From Deltaproteobacteria bacterium UBA5799 (lineage in GTDB: Bacteria; Desulfobacterota; GWC2-55-46): a stretch of DNA of 14,223 bases. Both the position numbers and the translations under genes were made by a program. A model generated the notes under the pieces. That model worked only from the letters and a program-made list of their open reading frames with translations, did not search any database and had not been told where the DNA came from. Of the stretch, positions 13,300 to 14,223 are shown piece after piece (position 1 is the stretch's first letter; each line of letters opens with the position of its first letter). The stretch spans positions 1 to 14,223 of the forward strand of contig DIDN01000121.1 in NCBI GenBank assembly GCA_002418185.1. The letters run 5' to 3'.

Positions 13300-13329
13300 A
13301 ATATACCAGAAGGGGATGGGCCAATACAA
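13300..13329 (-). promoter_or_regulatory. Sigma70-like promoter of the purB operon
   Basis: On the minus strand TTGTAT (13324-13329), an 18-base spacer ending in TGG (extended -10), then TATATT (13300-13305). The expected start is near 13293. I see no PurR-type box or purine-riboswitch structure in the short leader. Confidence 0.65.
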
Positions 13330-13404
13330 GAGGATATGAAGGGGGTTTTACAGAAAGGAAGTTGGTTTTTTTGCTATCTGGAAAAGCACATTCAGAACCG
13401 GCCG

Positions 13405-14223
13405 TTAAAACCTAAACTTGCTAGCTTCGAGATATTCTTCCATTGATTCTAAAGCAATCCAGCATCGATTGAGGGACTCTGCCACTGCACCCGTAGTATT
13501 AGAACCTGCAAATGGGTCGAGAATCAGATCACATTCATCGGTAAGGAATTTGATAAAAAAATCCGGCAACGAAGCTGGAAACCTAGCAGGATGAATTTTT
13601 ATGCCAGCCTGTTTGCATTTTATAGTATATGGATCATTTGCAGCATTATTGCCGAACCTAAGCATATCCAACGGCATTTCCTCCTCAATTACATTTGCGG
13701 CAATTGAACCGCCAGCCTCCATTTTATCGAACGAGCTGTTGATATTATGTCCTGACGGACGGATTGCGGATTTTACCCCTCTCTGGTTCAATCGAATCAT
13801 ATCTTTACTGTACGGTTTCAAAACATTCCTGTTATTTGCTTTCGGCCAAGGGGTCTTAGAAAACCACCAGACGTATTCGACTGAGTCCTTTACACGAACC
13901 CGACGCACGGTAACCCATTCCGCAGGTACAGGCATTTTTGCCGGATTATACCAGAAACACTCCTGTGCCAAATGAAATCCAACTTCTTCAACAAGAGCAA
14001 TTAAAAGTTTGAAATGATAAATCGAACGGGTGGGCATCCCTTTATTGTAACTACCACCGATATTGAGAATAAAGGAGCCATCTTCTTTTAAAACTCTGAA
14101 AATTTCTTTCGCAAAAGGCAAAAACCATGCTACATAATCTTGCTTTGATACGTTGCCATATTCTTTTTTGAAATGAAGGGCGTAAGGGGGAGAGGTTATC
14201 ACCGCGTTGATCGATTTTTCTGG
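13405..14223 (-). CDS. N4-cytosine DNA methyltransferase, PvuII-like, partial (5' end outside window)
   Basis: S-adenosylmethionine-dependent site-specific DNA methyltransferase. The 272 residues in view start before the catalytic motif IV TSPPY (about 10-14), followed by ALHFKKEYGN and NIGGSYNKG. They end with FxGxG-like motif I DPFAGSNTTG (about 236-245) and a short helix. The order IV then I is the beta class, and Ser-Pro-Pro-Tyr is typical of m4C enzymes. ARFPASLPDFF and RPSGHNI recall M.PvuII (from memory). The frame runs through base 14223, so roughly 40-60 N-terminal residues are missing. The stop TAA is at 13405-13407. The coding sequence is visibly AT-richer than the pur and glycan genes, which suggests horizontal acquisition. 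A restriction endonuclease may lie upstream outside the window. Confidence 0.9.
   Translation of the reverse strand, partial: PEKSINAVITSPPYALHFKKEYGNVSKQDYVAWFLPFAKEIFRVLKEDGSFILNIGGSYNKGMPTRSIYHFKLLIALVEEVGFHLAQECFWYNPAKMPVPAEWVTVRRVRVKDSVEYVWWFSKTPWPKANNRNVLKPYSKDMIRLNQRGVKSAIRPSGHNINSSFDKMEAGGSIAANVIEEEMPLDMLRFGNNAANDPYTIKCKQAGIKIHPARFPASLPDFFIKFLTDECDLILDPFAGSNTTGAVAESLNRCWIALESMEEYLEASKFRF

Overview
The window reads as a moderately GC-rich bacterial chromosome segment. Nearly all genes lie on the minus strand; the exception is a two-gene plus-strand unit near the middle. Evidence for Bacteria: Shine-Dalgarno-like leaders, sigma70-like promoters, a purS/purQ-type split FGAM synthase and an encoded CCA on tRNA-Cys. 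The gene set and the CCTCCCCC-type palindromic repeat would suit a Nitrospirota or Desulfobacterota-like lineage, but that placement is only an impression.

Region 1 (1-6250, minus strand) is a surface-glycan block. Read 5' to 3' it encodes a large GT-C-like membrane glycosyltransferase, a polyprenyl-phosphate-type GT2 glycosyltransferase, a sugar N-formyltransferase-like protein, a WecE/RffA-type dTDP-4-amino-4,6-dideoxygalactose transaminase and, after its own promoter, the start of an ABC-2 polysaccharide-export permease that runs off the left edge. Together they suggest synthesis of a 4-amino- (possibly 4-formamido-) 4,6-dideoxyhexose, its loading on a lipid carrier, transfer in the periplasm and ABC-dependent export of a polymer. 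A consensus promoter and a 13-bp UUCG-capped hairpin precede the block.

Region 2 (6250-8836) holds tRNA-Cys(GCA) with its own promoter, a secreted staphylococcal-nuclease-like protein translationally coupled to a two-TM HAMP protein, then a divergent spacer and a plus-strand AbrB-like/cupin pair. The AbrB gene overlaps the cupin gene by ATGA.

Region 3 (8837-13330, minus strand) is a purine operon: purB, purC and purS are overlapping and end at a terminator. A palindromic repeat element and hairpins follow, then purQ and a short MetF-like methylenetetrahydrofolate reductase. purL is not seen.

Region 4 (13405-14223) is the C-terminal part of an AT-richer, M.PvuII-like N4-cytosine DNA methyltransferase that runs off the right edge and looks acquired.

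No CRISPR array, insertion sequence, phage gene or complete novel defence system is visible. The less ordinary items are the formyltransferase with an altered catalytic triad, the terminator/promoter overlap with the stable leader hairpin, the AbrB-cupin pair, and the repeat element splitting purS from purQ.
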